Shown one piece after another: positions 34,572-45,860 of a stretch of 64,000 bases of DNA. Made by a program: the position numbers and the translations under genes. How positions within the stretch are numbered: position 1 is the stretch's first letter; each line of letters begins with the position of its first letter. This DNA is from Kocuria sp. (lineage in GTDB: Bacteria; Actinomycetota; Actinomycetes; Actinomycetales; Micrococcaceae), in contig NZ_JAUNTS010000005.1 of assembly GCF_030538595.1 (NCBI RefSeq), forward strand, positions 1 to 64,000, read 5' to 3'. A model generated the notes under the pieces. That model was not told the origin of the DNA. It did not search any database and worked only from the letters and a program-made list of their open reading frames with translations.

Positions 34572-35414
34572 ATGGACACGCGCAAGGTGATCTTTCTGGA
34601 TGTGGACGGCACTCTGGTGGATTACCACAACAACATTCCAGAATCTGCACGGGTGGCCATCCGGGAGGCCCGGAACAACGGGCACCTGGTGTTGATGAGC
34701 ACCGGACGCAGCAGGGCGGAGGTCTATCCGGAGCTGTGGGAGATCGGCCTGGACGGTCTCATTGGCGGCAACGGCAGCTACGTGGAGTTCCAAGGACAGG
34801 TGGTTCTGGAGCAAACCATGGCCCCGCAGCAGTGCCGCGCCGTGGTGGACTGGCTGACGGAGCGCGGTCTGGAGTTCTACCTGGAATGCAATGCAGGCCT
34901 CTACGGCAGCCCCCGATTCCAAGAGGTGGCCCAACCCACCATTCGCCAGTACGCCCGCACCAAAGGAAATGCCCAGGCCGATCACCTCACGGTGGGCGAC
35001 GTCTTCCCGGACATGATCTTTGGGGCCGACCTTGTGCGCAGTGATGTGAACAAGATCAGTTTTGTTCTGAACTCTTACGCTGACCACACGGAGGCCACCG
35101 CCGCCTTCCCGGATCTGAAGTCAGGCACCTGGGGTGGTCGCGGCGGTGACGCTTTGTTCGGGGATCTGGGCGTGGCCAACATTTCCAAGGCCGTGGCCAT
35201 CGAGCAGCTGGTGAAGCACGTGGGTGTGGATATTGCGCACACCATTGGTTTTGGGGATGCCACCGTGGACATCCCCATGCTGGAAATCTGCGGCGTGGGT
35301 GTGGCCATGGGCAACGGCAGCCAGGACGTCAAGGCTGTGGCCGATCACATCACCGACGACGTCGAAGAGGACGGTCTGGCCAATGCCTTCCGCCACCTGG
35401 GGTTGATCGACTGA
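34572..35414 (+). CDS. Cof-type HAD-IIB hydrolase
   Basis: A 280-residue phosphatase of the haloacid dehalogenase superfamily. Motif I FLDVDGTLVDYHNNIP (nucleophile and acid Asp at about residues 9-11), motif II LMSTGRSRAEV, and motif IV GFGDATVDIPMLEICGVGVAMGN are intact, and the IIB-type cap (YPELWEIGLDGLIGGNGSYVEFQGQ) fits the Cof/YidA group, which act on small phosphorylated metabolites. Exact substrate unknown. ATG 34572 follows AAAGGAAC. It is divergent from the thioesterase gene. Confidence 0.9.
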   Translation: MDTRKVIFLDVDGTLVDYHNNIPESARVAIREARNNGHLVLMSTGRSRAEVYPELWEIGLDGLIGGNGSYVEFQGQVVLEQTMAPQQCRAVVDWLTERGLEFYLECNAGLYGSPRFQEVAQPTIRQYARTKGNAQADHLTVGDVFPDMIFGADLVRSDVNKISFVLNSYADHTEATAAFPDLKSGTWGGRGGDALFGDLGVANISKAVAIEQLVKHVGVDIAHTIGFGDATVDIPMLEICGVGVAMGNGSQDVKAVADHITDDVEEDGLANAFRHLGLID

Positions 35415-35487
35415 GCGTGGACTGCTGGACTGAACGGGGTTTCACCAGCTGCGTCCGGCCCGAACCAAGTATCTGAGGTGAACACGC

Positions 35488-35760
35488 ATGACTCGACGCT
35501 CCATTGAAGACATCAAGGCCCGTGCCGACGAGTTCGCCGACGCCTTCGAGAACTACGACCCGAAGCCCAGCGACCAGAATGCACCCCTGCCACCCTCGAT
35601 GGCGGTCAAACTCGCCGCATGGCGACGCGACGCGGCAGAAAAGGAGCTTGCCGCGGCCGTGCGCGCTGCGCGTGACCAGCGCCTGTCCTGGCGCGAGGTC
35701 GGCGAGGCAATCGGCACCAGTGGCGAAGCCGCCCGCCAACGCTACAGCGCCTCCGCATGA
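35488..35760 (+). CDS. Small HTH-containing protein, unknown role
   Basis: A 90-residue charged protein. The N-terminal half is acidic and helical (IEDIKARADEFADAFENYDPK), and the C-terminus has a helix-turn-helix resembling short sigma-like or antitoxin HTHs (AARDQRLSWREVGEAIGTSGEAARQRYS). Such small proteins are widespread in actinobacteria without known function; an antitoxin role is possible, but no toxin gene is adjacent. ATG 35488 with a TGAGGTGAA site upstream. It is followed by a 445-base non-coding, hairpin-rich stretch. Confidence 0.75.
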   Translation: MTRRSIEDIKARADEFADAFENYDPKPSDQNAPLPPSMAVKLAAWRRDAAEKELAAAVRAARDQRLSWREVGEAIGTSGEAARQRYSASA

Positions 35761-35973
35761 CCGGCGGGGGTTATACGCCAGAAAGTGTGTAGCGCAGGCC
35801 CCTGGATCCCAACCAGCAGTAGGGCAACACCAGCCTTGACATGCTTTGAGAGCATGTCAGGTGTCCCTTCCACGAAACAGACCCACGTGTGGTGTATGCG
35901 CCCGCCCCCTGGTCAAAAGCGGCACCACCATCGCTGGTTCCACCGGCTACCGGTGCATACCCTGTGGCTAACC

Positions 35974-36039
35974 CGCAAGCCGTGCGCAGTTTGATACCTC
36001 ATCAGGGCTGATGGGGTATCAAACTGCGCACGGCTTGCG
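35974..36039. repeat. Long perfect hairpin, member of a dispersed repeat
   Basis: Arms of 25 bases (35974-35998 and 36015-36039) are perfectly complementary around a 16-base loop; with a small bulge, pairing continues into CTAACC/GGTTAG. The right arm contains CAAACTGCGCACGGCTTGC, found also at bases 1-19 of this window. No T-tract follows, so it is not an ordinary terminator. Confidence 0.85.
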
Positions 36040-36146
36040 AGGGTTAGGTGTCTACGGAAGCTGGGAAGCACGGTGGCGCCCATAACACACCCGGGATTTA
36101 CACACATTTTGGCGTATAACCCACTAACCCAGCGACGAAGGCATGG

Positions 36147-36199
36147 ACGCCAAATGGGAGCACCCAACATCTCCTGATGTTGGGGCTCCCATTTGGCGT
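36147..36199 (-). terminator. Terminator hairpin of tRNA-Val
   Basis: A 24-bp stem with one bulged A (arms 36147-36170 and 36177-36199) and six-base loop, beginning seven bases after the 3' end of the minus-strand tRNA-Val. No clear T-tract follows. Confidence 0.8.
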
Positions 36200-36205
36200 T
36201 GCGGG

Positions 36206-36278
36206 TGGGCCCTACCGGGATCGAACCGATGACACCTGCGGTGTAAACGCAGTGCTCTACCAGCTGAGCTAAAGGCCC
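36206..36278 (-). tRNA. tRNA-Val (TAC anticodon)
   Basis: On the minus strand the acceptor GGGCCTT pairs with AGGGCCC, the anticodon loop TTTACAC on a CTGCG/CGCAG stem gives TAC (valine), and the T arm ATCGGTTCGATCCCGGT is canonical. CCA is not encoded (the sequence after A73 is CCC). Confidence 0.95.
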
Positions 36279-36480
36279 TGGATTCCCCAAAAAATTGAGT
36301 GCACCGGGTGGACGACTTCCACAGACGCCAGCACCCAGTGCTGACGCCTACGCTACCCGGTGAAGTCATATCAGAGATGCCTCACACCGGCACAAATGTG
36401 TCGAAGTGTGTATGACATTCATCACATGCTGGAAATCTTGCCTTCACCAGTTGTTCATCTGGGCCACACGCTGGGTCCGG

Positions 36481-37392
36481 TCATGACCCGGACCACAACG
36501 GCTCCGCACCAGTCAGGAACTGCGCCACCTGCGCATCAATCTTGACGGCAGCATCCTGATCTGAACGCGTACGACCGTGATTGACAATCACCACGGGCTT
36601 GCCGTCGCGCACGGCACGGCGCACAAAACGCCTCCCGGAGTGCACGGTGAGGGAGGAGCCCAGCACCAGAATCGACTGGGCGGCATCCACCACGGCCGCG
36701 GCGTGGGCCACGCGGTCAGGGGCAGCGGACTCCCCGAAAAACACCACGTGTGGCTTCATCACACCACCGCACACGGGGCAATCGGGCACCACATAGGTTC
36801 CTTGGTAGTCAATCTCGGCATCGGCATCGGGGGCGAACTCGATTTCACGCGGGTCCAGGGACGCGCGGGCAAATTCTGGATTGGCCTCATCCAGCATCCG
36901 GCCCCACACCGCGCGCGGGATCAGCGATTGACAGGTCATGCACAGCACCTGGTCGTAGCGCCCGTGCAGATCGACGACGCCGAAAGACCCCGCCCGCTGA
37001 TGGAGCCGATCAATGTTTTGGGTGATGATCCCGCTCACTGCGCCAGCGGCTCCCAGCCGGGCCAACACCTGATGAGAGACGTTGGGAGAAGCCTCAGCCA
37101 GATGATGCCAACCCACTTGGTTGCGCGCCCAATATCGGGACCGGTTGGCGGTCGTCGCCATGAATTCTTGGTAGGTCATGGGCTGACGCGGAGCCGAATC
37201 CGGCCCCCGATAATCAGGAATACCGGAGTCCGTGGAAATCCCCGCCCCGGTGAGAACGGCAACGGGCCCGGCAGCCAAGATCTCCAGCGCCCGTTCGAGT
37301 CCTCCATCCAGACTCAAGGCTTGGGGGTCAGGAAAAACGTCCTGATGGCCACGCTCCCCGTAACCTGCCCCCAGGATGCGGAGAGGACTCAT
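36481..37392 (-). CDS. Sir2-family NAD-dependent protein deacylase (sirtuin)
   Basis: A 303-residue sirtuin that removes acetyl or other acyl groups from lysines using NAD. Motifs: GAGISTDSGIPDYRGP, TQNIDRLHQRAG, catalytic His in LHGRYDQVLC, the zinc site CMTCQ ... CPVCGG, VFFGES and LGSSLTVHSG. Close to the bacterial class of SIR2/CobB-like enzymes. A 7-bp hairpin (36474-36494) overlaps the stop codon. It lies 51 bases after the stop... start side of the peroxiredoxin gene, on the same strand and downstream of it. Confidence 0.93.
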   Translation of the reverse strand: MSPLRILGAGYGERGHQDVFPDPQALSLDGGLERALEILAAGPVAVLTGAGISTDSGIPDYRGPDSAPRQPMTYQEFMATTANRSRYWARNQVGWHHLAEASPNVSHQVLARLGAAGAVSGIITQNIDRLHQRAGSFGVVDLHGRYDQVLCMTCQSLIPRAVWGRMLDEANPEFARASLDPREIEFAPDADAEIDYQGTYVVPDCPVCGGVMKPHVVFFGESAAPDRVAHAAAVVDAAQSILVLGSSLTVHSGRRFVRRAVRDGKPVVIVNHGRTRSDQDAAVKIDAQVAQFLTGAEPLWSGS

Positions 37393-37443
37393 TCCGATTC
37401 TCGTGACGCTGGCCCGGAGACCATACGGCTACTCGTCACCCGC

Positions 37444-37917
37444 TCAGCCCGCCGGCTGCTCAACCAGCTTGGCCAACGCCTCCCGGTAGGACTCCGTGGC
37501 GCGCGGCGTTCCCAATTCAGCGGAGCTGAAGCGATCCAGAATCAAGCCGTCGGCATCAATCAGGAAAGTGGTACGGCTGGGCACGCCCTTTTCCGGGTCC
37601 AGCACACCGTAGCTGTCGGCTACCTGACCGTGCGGCCAGAAATCGGAGAGCAGGTCAAACTCCAAGGACTCCTGGTTGGCAAAGGCTTTCAAGACGTGCG
37701 TGGTGTCCGTGGAGACAGCCAGCAGAAGGGCATCCACCGCTTGGACCTCCTCCAGCATGTCCTGCAGCTGGCACATTTCACCCGTGCACACTGATGAGAA
37801 CGCAAACGGGTAGAAGACCAAGACCACCGGACGGCCCCGGTGTTCGGAGAGTTGAACATCCTCTCCGTATTGGTTGGTCAGGGTGAAATCGGGGGCAAAC
37901 TGACCGATGTCAAGCAT
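37444..37917 (-). CDS. Peroxiredoxin (AhpE/Bcp-like)
   Basis: A 157-residue thiol peroxidase. The peroxidatic cysteine lies in PFAFSSVCTGEMCQLQD at about residue 45, with a second Cys five residues on, and the thioredoxin-fold segments APDFTLTNQYGEDVQL and RGRPVVLVFYP precede it. Context and length match actinobacterial AhpE. It shares strand and orientation with the downstream sirtuin gene (51-base gap) and the upstream DUF3052 gene (32-base gap), so the three may be co-transcribed. Confidence 0.92.
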   Translation of the reverse strand: MLDIGQFAPDFTLTNQYGEDVQLSEHRGRPVVLVFYPFAFSSVCTGEMCQLQDMLEEVQAVDALLLAVSTDTTHVLKAFANQESLEFDLLSDFWPHGQVADSYGVLDPEKGVPSRTTFLIDADGLILDRFSSAELGTPRATESYREALAKLVEQPAG

Positions 37918-37949
37918 TTCTCTACCTCACAACCGTTGGTGCTGTGTTT

Positions 37950-38366
37950 CTAAAAGTTTCGCTTGGGAGCCAAACGCACTGCTGACCAGTCATTGCTGAC
38001 ACCTGCCGTGGTGGTTCGATGCAGCCCCGAGGTGGACGCCGCAGCCTCCACATCCCCCGGATTCACATATCCATCGCGGCCGGACTTGGGGGTGAACAAC
38101 CACACCACGCCGCCGTCATCCAACTGGGACTGAGTGTCCACCAAGGCATCTACCAGATCGCCGTCGCCGTCACGCCACCACAGCAGTACGGCATCGACCA
38201 CCTCTTGATCATCTTCATCCAGGATGTCTTCCCCGGTGAGTTCTTCGATCCGTTCGCGCAGGTCAAAGTCGACGTCGTCGTCGTACCCGAATTCCTGGAC
38301 GATCGAGTCATCCGTGAGCCCGAGTTCGCTGATTGATCCGTCAGCGGTGGCCTTGGCCTCGCTCAC
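37950..38366 (-). CDS. DUF3052 family protein
   Basis: A 138-residue acidic protein of a conserved actinobacterial family with no known function. Typical segments are GLTDDSIVQEFGYDDDVDFDLRERIEELTGEDILDED, VVDAVLLWWRDGDGDLVDALVDTQSQLDDGGVVWLFTPK and the Gly/Ala-rich end (GLHRTTTAGVSNDWSAVRL). It is divergent from aceE across 400 bases, an arrangement seen in many actinobacteria. No membrane or signal segment. Confidence 0.88.
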   Translation of the reverse strand: MSEAKATADGSISELGLTDDSIVQEFGYDDDVDFDLRERIEELTGEDILDEDDQEVVDAVLLWWRDGDGDLVDALVDTQSQLDDGGVVWLFTPKSGRDGYVNPGDVEAAASTSGLHRTTTAGVSNDWSAVRLAPKRNF

Positions 38367-38766
38367 TTCAGTTCTCCTAACCGTGGGCCCATGCCCCGTG
38401 ATGTGTGGTGGCTGGCGTCCCTGCTGTTGGCAAAGTCATCCAGCTGATTGTTCGTATGTTACCTAGGATCCAGACAACACCGGATCGCAGCGGCGTGCAA
38501 CCAAGGTGCAAGGAAACAGGCAACCACACTGAGATGTGGAGCCAACATGGCGCTTTACGCCACGCGCGTAGCCCTTTGATCTGGCACGGCTGGCATCCGG
38601 ATGCGCACACGGCGGTGCCGGGTCCAAACCGGTGGTGGCCTACACATTGATGAGACCTGGCCTACACAGTGTGCGCACCGTGGCCCAGATGTTGGATGAT
38701 AGGTGCCAGTGTTTACCAACGCTTCAACGCGCATCTGCCGCGGAACTCGACGAAGAGAGGTTGAAC
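38367..38766. promoter_or_regulatory. Divergent DUF3052/aceE regulatory region
   Basis: A 400-base gap with no convincing gene. It contains a direct repeat TGGCCTACACA at 38636-38646 and 38658-38668, 22 bases (two helical turns) apart, which is a plausible activator or repressor site for aceE. GAGAGG lies before the aceE GTG. Distinct promoters cannot be placed with certainty. Confidence 0.5.
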
Positions 38767-41502
<2,736 letters not shown>

Positions 41503-41543
41503 CCCCAGGGTGAGCCTTGAGAGGCCACACCGTGCAGTGAGCG

Positions 41544-41586
41544 CAATACGGCACCAGAGCCGTTGACCCGCTGTGGTGCCGTATTG
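41544..41586 (+). terminator. Terminator of aceE, ending at the fasR start
   Basis: A perfect 13-bp stem (CAATACGGCACCA at 41544-41556; complement at 41574-41586) followed at once by TTTT. The tract ends five bases before the fasR ATG at 41595, so the hairpin occupies the place of a fasR ribosome site. Confidence 0.9.
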
Positions 41587-41594
41587 TTTTGGCC

Positions 41595-42905
41595 ATGCCA
41601 AAGGAGACAACGCCGGAGTCCGAAAATACGGGAGCCGGGGGGAAGGACCGCACCAGTGGTGGCTTCCTGGTATCGGGGTCGCGCTGGATCTTGGGGGGCC
41701 GTAGCTCACGCACCACGGTGCAGCGCACCGCTCGCACGGGAGCCCCGGTCCCGTCCAAGAAAACATTGGAGAACATTCGTGCCAATGTGGGGACCATGTC
41801 AGGGGTGGCCGTCCAAAAGCTGGAGGCCGAACTCCCCTGGTTCCGGGAGTTGCGCCCCAAGGACCGTTCGGAACTCGGGCTGGTGGCCCAACGCGGAATC
41901 GCCGCCTTTGTCACCTGGTACGAACAACAAGACGACGACGGCATGCTGCTCAACCGTCTCTTCCGGGACGCCCCCACCGATCTGGCACGGGCCATCTCCC
42001 TGCAACAAGCTCTGCAGGTGATGCGCGTGGTGGTTGAAGTGGTTGAGGACAATGTGCCGGAGCTTGCCACCAGTCACGATGAATCCGTGCTGCGTGAAGG
42101 GGTGCTGCGTTACTCCAGGGACATCGCCTTTGCAGCGGCGGATGTGTACGCCCGTGCCGCCGAAAACCGGGGTTCGTGGGACGCGCGATTGGAAGCCCTG
42201 GTGGTGGACGGTGTACTGCGCGGGGAGCACACGGATTCCCTGCGCTCCCGGGTTGCCGCTCTGGGGTGGACCAGCACGGGCCCCGTCACGGTCATGGTGG
42301 GCTACGCCCCGGATCAGACAAGTCCCGCCGGGGTGGCCAGGATTCGCAGGACTCTTGCCCGCCACACCACGGATGCGCTGGTCTCCATTCAGGGCAACCG
42401 ATTGGTGCTGATTCTGGCAGGACTCTCCACGCTGGATCGGTCCCTGGAACGCATTGTGGGGCTTTTCGGCCCCGGACCTGTGGTTCACGGCCCGGAAGCC
42501 ACCAACTTGTTTGCCGCAGCGGATTCCGCCGAACCTGCCCATGCCGCCCTCACGGTGGCTCCCGCTTGGCCGGAGGCCCCGCGTCCCGTGGACTCTGAGG
42601 AGCTGTGGCCAGAACGTCTGATGGCTGGGGACACCACGGCACGGGAAGCCCTGGTGGAACAGATCTACCGCAAACTGGAAGGCTCTTCCACGGGCCTAAC
42701 GGAAACGCTTTCCACCTACGTCTGTGTGGGACACAGCTTGGAGGCCACGGCCCGTGAGCTGTTTGTGCACGCCAACACGGTGCGTTATCGGCTACGGCGG
42801 ATTTCGGATGTGACCGGATGGGACCCTCTGATTCCACGGGACGCCTTTGTACTGCACTGCGCCATCATTGCCGGACGATTGGCGGATGACTGCCATCAGC
42901 CGTGA
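41595..42905 (+). CDS. fasR: PucR-family transcriptional regulator, FasR-like (fatty-acid synthesis control)
   Basis: A 436-residue regulator with a C-terminal PucR/CdaR helix-turn-helix (SLEATARELFVHANTVRYRLRRISDVTGWDP, about residues 395-425) and an N-terminal regulatory domain (VQKLEAELPWFRELRPKDRSELGLVAQRGIAAFVTWY). In Micrococcales this gene lies before fabD and is annotated as the activator of fatty-acid synthesis genes. The first 70 residues are low-complexity. ATG 41595 has no Shine-Dalgarno because the aceE terminator ends just before it, so translation may be leaderless. The role in regulating the fab genes is inferred from family and position. Confidence 0.85.
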   Translation: MPKETTPESENTGAGGKDRTSGGFLVSGSRWILGGRSSRTTVQRTARTGAPVPSKKTLENIRANVGTMSGVAVQKLEAELPWFRELRPKDRSELGLVAQRGIAAFVTWYEQQDDDGMLLNRLFRDAPTDLARAISLQQALQVMRVVVEVVEDNVPELATSHDESVLREGVLRYSRDIAFAAADVYARAAENRGSWDARLEALVVDGVLRGEHTDSLRSRVAALGWTSTGPVTVMVGYAPDQTSPAGVARIRRTLARHTTDALVSIQGNRLVLILAGLSTLDRSLERIVGLFGPGPVVHGPEATNLFAAADSAEPAHAALTVAPAWPEAPRPVDSEELWPERLMAGDTTAREALVEQIYRKLEGSSTGLTETLSTYVCVGHSLEATARELFVHANTVRYRLRRISDVTGWDPLIPRDAFVLHCAIIAGRLADDCHQP

Positions 42906-43067
42906 GCCTGGCGTCGTCGTGGAACAGACTGTGATCACCTCAATGTGGCAAACGCCGCATTCCGTCCCCTCAAATGCGCCGATTTGTAGAGTCCCCACAA
43001 ACCTGACGCACGGGCTTGGTCCGTCACCTTCCTCCGCGGGTGGGGCAGCTGTTGGTGCAATAGTCGG

Positions 43068-43979
43068 GTGATTGCAATCGTCTGCCCCGGACAGGGTGCC
43101 CAAAAACCTGGACTGCTCAACGACTGGCTTGAAATCAATGGCGTTCGGGAACACCTGAGCGAACTTTCAGAAGCCGCCGGCTTGGATTTGATCCACTACG
43201 GAACCGAGGCCGATGAGCAGACCATCCGAGACACCGCGGTGGCTCAGCCTCTGATCGTGGCCACGGGCCTGGTGGCCGGAAGGCTGCTGCACGCCCAGCT
43301 CAAGGAGCGAACCGACCTGGTGTTCGCCGGCCACTCCGTGGGAGAAATCACCGCCACAGCCCTGGCCGGTGCACTGACGGAAACGGAGGCCATGGCCTTT
43401 GTCAGTGTTCGTGCCTCCGCCATGGCCCAAGCTGCAAGCACCGTACCCACTGGCATGTCTGCGGTTCTCTCCCCCAAGGAGGACGAAGTCCGCCAGGCCA
43501 TCCAGGCCGCCGGGCTCACCGCCGCCAATTCCAATGGGGGTGGTCAGATTGTGGCCGCCGGAACCCTGGAACAGTTGGAGACTTTTGCTGCGCAACCTCC
43601 GGCCAAGGCCCGTGTGATTGCCCTGAAGGTGGCCGGCGCCTTTCACACCGAGCACATGGCCCCCGCTCTGGAACCCCTCCGGGACCTGATGGGCCAGCTG
43701 CATCCTCAACAGCCCACGGCACCGTTGCTCTCCAATTACGACGGCGCCGTGGTGACCAGCGGTGAAGCCAACCTTGAATCCCTGGTGGAGCAGGTGTGCC
43801 GTCCGGTGCGGTGGGATCTGTGCATGCAGCAACTCACGGACATGGGCGTGCAGAACATTGTGGAAATGCCCCCGGCCGGCACCTTGGTGGGTCTGGCCAA
43901 ACGTGGCATGAAGGGAGTGCCCGCATTGGCGCTGAATTCTCCCGCTGAGCTTGATCAGGCCCGTACCATTCTGAATTGA
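43068..43979 (+). CDS. fabD: Malonyl-CoA:ACP transacylase
   Basis: It loads malonyl groups onto acyl carrier protein. GHSVGE has the nucleophilic Ser at about residue 90, the N-terminal CPGQGAQ matches the family, the conserved Gln is in this motif, the Arg in VSVRASAM, and the catalytic His in GAFHTEHM. 303 residues, normal. GTG 43068 follows a CAATAGT box at about 12 bases, possibly a leaderless start. First gene of the fabD-fabH-acpP-fabF run. Confidence 0.97.
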   Translation: MIAIVCPGQGAQKPGLLNDWLEINGVREHLSELSEAAGLDLIHYGTEADEQTIRDTAVAQPLIVATGLVAGRLLHAQLKERTDLVFAGHSVGEITATALAGALTETEAMAFVSVRASAMAQAASTVPTGMSAVLSPKEDEVRQAIQAAGLTAANSNGGGQIVAAGTLEQLETFAAQPPAKARVIALKVAGAFHTEHMAPALEPLRDLMGQLHPQQPTAPLLSNYDGAVVTSGEANLESLVEQVCRPVRWDLCMQQLTDMGVQNIVEMPPAGTLVGLAKRGMKGVPALALNSPAELDQARTILN

Positions 43980-44049
43980 GCGGCGTTTCCTGACGACTCC
44001 GTCCTGCAACGCTCGTCCAGTCCCTTGACGTATAAGGAGCACTCACCTC

Positions 44050-45117
44050 GTGGTGACTCTCAAGCAGTACACACCCAACGCCCACTCCCGAATCATGGGG
44101 ATGGGAGCGTTCCGCCCCAGCACCATCGTGACCAACGATGACGTCTGCCAGTGGATCGAGTCCTCCGATGAATGGATCCGGCAACGTACCGGCATTGTGA
44201 CCAGACACCGGGCCGATGCAGAGACTTCGGCCCTGGACATGGCACTGGGGGCAGCCCGTGAAGCTGTGGAAGCCGCTGGAATCCAGGCTTCCCAGGTGGA
44301 CACCATTCTGGTTTCCACCATTTCCTACCCGTACCTGACTCCGTCCATGGCCGCGGTCCTGGCTGATCAGCTGGGCGCCTCCTCTGCTGCGGCTTATGAC
44401 ATCTCCGCCGCCTGCGCCGGATACTGCTACGGGATCGGACAAGCAGATGCTCTGGTCCGTTCCGGGATGAGCTCCTATGTGCTGGTGGTGGGTGTGGAGA
44501 AGCTCTCGGATGTGATCAACAACGGTGAGCGCTCCATCAGCTTCCTGCTGGGTGATGGTGCCGGTGCCGCCGTCGTGGGTCCTTCTGACACCCCCGGAAT
44601 CGGCCCCACGGTGTGGGGATCGGATGGTTCCAAGCACGATGCCATTCGCATGACCCACCCCCTGACGGATATTCGTGAGGCGGAAGCCGGGCGGCAACGG
44701 CCCGTGCGCAAGGACTTGGTGGACCCGGAGACCGGCGACATGCCAGCCGATGCTCCCCTGTGGCCCACACTGCGCCAAGACGGTCAAACGGTGTTCCGGT
44801 GGGCCTCTTTCGAGGCAGCCAAGAAGGTCACGGAGGCCTTGGAGGCCGCAGGTTTGCAGCCCGAGGACCTGGGTGCCTTCATCCCGCACCAGGCCAACAT
44901 GCGAATCATTGATCAGATGGCCAAGGTGCTCAAACTGCCCGAATCGGTGGTGATCGCCCGTGACATTGCCGATGCCGGGAACACCTCCGCCGCCTCGGTC
45001 CCCCTGGCGGCCCACCGGTTGCTGCAGGAACACCCCGAGCTCTCCGGGAAACCGGCGTTGCAGATCGGCTTTGGCGCCGGTCTGGTCTTTGCGGCCCAGG
45101 TCGTGATTCTGCCCTGA
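44050..45117 (+). CDS. fabH: Beta-ketoacyl-ACP synthase III
   Basis: It condenses acetyl-CoA or branched acyl-CoA with malonyl-ACP to start fatty-acid chains. The catalytic triad is complete: Cys122 in ISAACAGYCYG, His in IPHQANMRI and Asn in DAGNTSAAS. 355 residues, as usual in actinobacteria. The start is the first of two GTG codons (44050/44053) after AAGGAG at 44034-44039. 346 bases separate it from acpP. Confidence 0.97.
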   Translation: MVTLKQYTPNAHSRIMGMGAFRPSTIVTNDDVCQWIESSDEWIRQRTGIVTRHRADAETSALDMALGAAREAVEAAGIQASQVDTILVSTISYPYLTPSMAAVLADQLGASSAAAYDISAACAGYCYGIGQADALVRSGMSSYVLVVGVEKLSDVINNGERSISFLLGDGAGAAVVGPSDTPGIGPTVWGSDGSKHDAIRMTHPLTDIREAEAGRQRPVRKDLVDPETGDMPADAPLWPTLRQDGQTVFRWASFEAAKKVTEALEAAGLQPEDLGAFIPHQANMRIIDQMAKVLKLPESVVIARDIADAGNTSAASVPLAAHRLLQEHPELSGKPALQIGFGAGLVFAAQVVILP

Positions 45118-45464
45118 TGTCCCACGGCGGTGCGCGCCCACCTTCTGTGAAGCAGCACACCGTCCGCACAACCACGGTCCTGCGGCCGAGGCGCACGCGC
45201 CGGAATCCTGCAAGACCCGCTGAGCCCAGGTGGCACGGCAGGTGACCGGGACGTCAAGTCTCACTTGCAACAATCCGACGCACCCGCCCGGGGACCGGTC
45301 ACGCACGCCAGGCACGCCATGCCCGTCGTACAGTGGCACCGCACTGCACTCCGGTCGTCCCGGGTCCGGGGTACCACCCCGGCCCGACGATCCACCGGTC
45401 GTCACCCGCCGACCGAAACCACTGCAGGTCCGTGAGCGCGGGCCGCGAGGAAAGGAATGCCGAC
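45118..45464. other. Long leader before acpP
   Basis: A 347-base non-coding gap in the middle of the fab gene run. Open frames here have no ribosome site. A GC-rich hairpin with one bulged base is at 45361-45386 (CGGGTCCGGGG ... CCCCGGCCCG). A separate acpP promoter, needed because ACP is produced far above the other Fab proteins, would fit here, but I cannot identify its boxes. Confidence 0.45.
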
Positions 45465-45710
45465 ATGGCGAGCAAGGAAGAAATTCTGGCCGGCCTGGCC
45501 GAGATCGTGAACGAAGAAACCGGTCTGGAGACCGAAGCTGTCCAGCTGGACAAGAACTTCACCGAGGACCTGGACATCGACTCCATCTCCATGATGACCA
45601 TTGTGGTCAACTGCGAAGAGAAGTTTGAGGTCACCATCCCGGACGAAGAGGTCAAGAACCTCAAGACCGTCCAGGACGCCGTCGACTTCATCGACAACGC
45701 CCAGGGCTGA
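45465..45710 (+). CDS. acpP: Acyl carrier protein
   Basis: The 81-residue acidic carrier of growing acyl chains. The phosphopantetheine attachment site is Ser40 in EDLDIDSISMMT; actinobacterial ACPs show DSIS where E. coli has DSLD. Helix patterns (EEILAGLAEIVNEETGLE; EEVKNLKTVQDAVDFI) are typical. ATG 45465 has AGGAAAGGAA upstream. Between fabH and fabF. Confidence 0.97.
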   Translation: MASKEEILAGLAEIVNEETGLETEAVQLDKNFTEDLDIDSISMMTIVVNCEEKFEVTIPDEEVKNLKTVQDAVDFIDNAQG

Positions 45711-45860
45711 TCGCCCGCAACCCGCCGTCGAGCGGTACGCGCACGCTCTCCGCGAGCACGTCACGGTTCAGGTGCGTTGAGCACGCTGAATCGGGACGGC
45801 GCGTACCGCACGTCGCGCGAGGCGTAAGCCCCTCCCCGGACACCAGGAAGTAGTGCACAT

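Larger units (their letters stand above)
35761..36205. other. Hairpin-rich non-coding region
   Basis: No frame here has a ribosome site or recognisable content. It contains three strong inverted repeats: 35837-35859 (9-bp stem TGACATGCT/AGCATGTCA), the long perfect hairpin 35974-36039, and the tRNA-Val terminator 36147-36199. The direct motif TTATACGCC near 35771 and its complement GGCGTATAA near 36111 add a further long-range inverted pair. Confidence 0.6.

Noticed and set aside
36474..36494. GGTCCGG/CCGGACC hairpin over the sirtuin stop codon
   Set aside because: Seven base pairs with no T-tract; mentioned only in the gene entry.
43834..45405. A 523-codon minus-strand frame opposite fabH
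   Set aside because: Antisense shadow of fabH and part of fabD; no recognisable domain or start signal.
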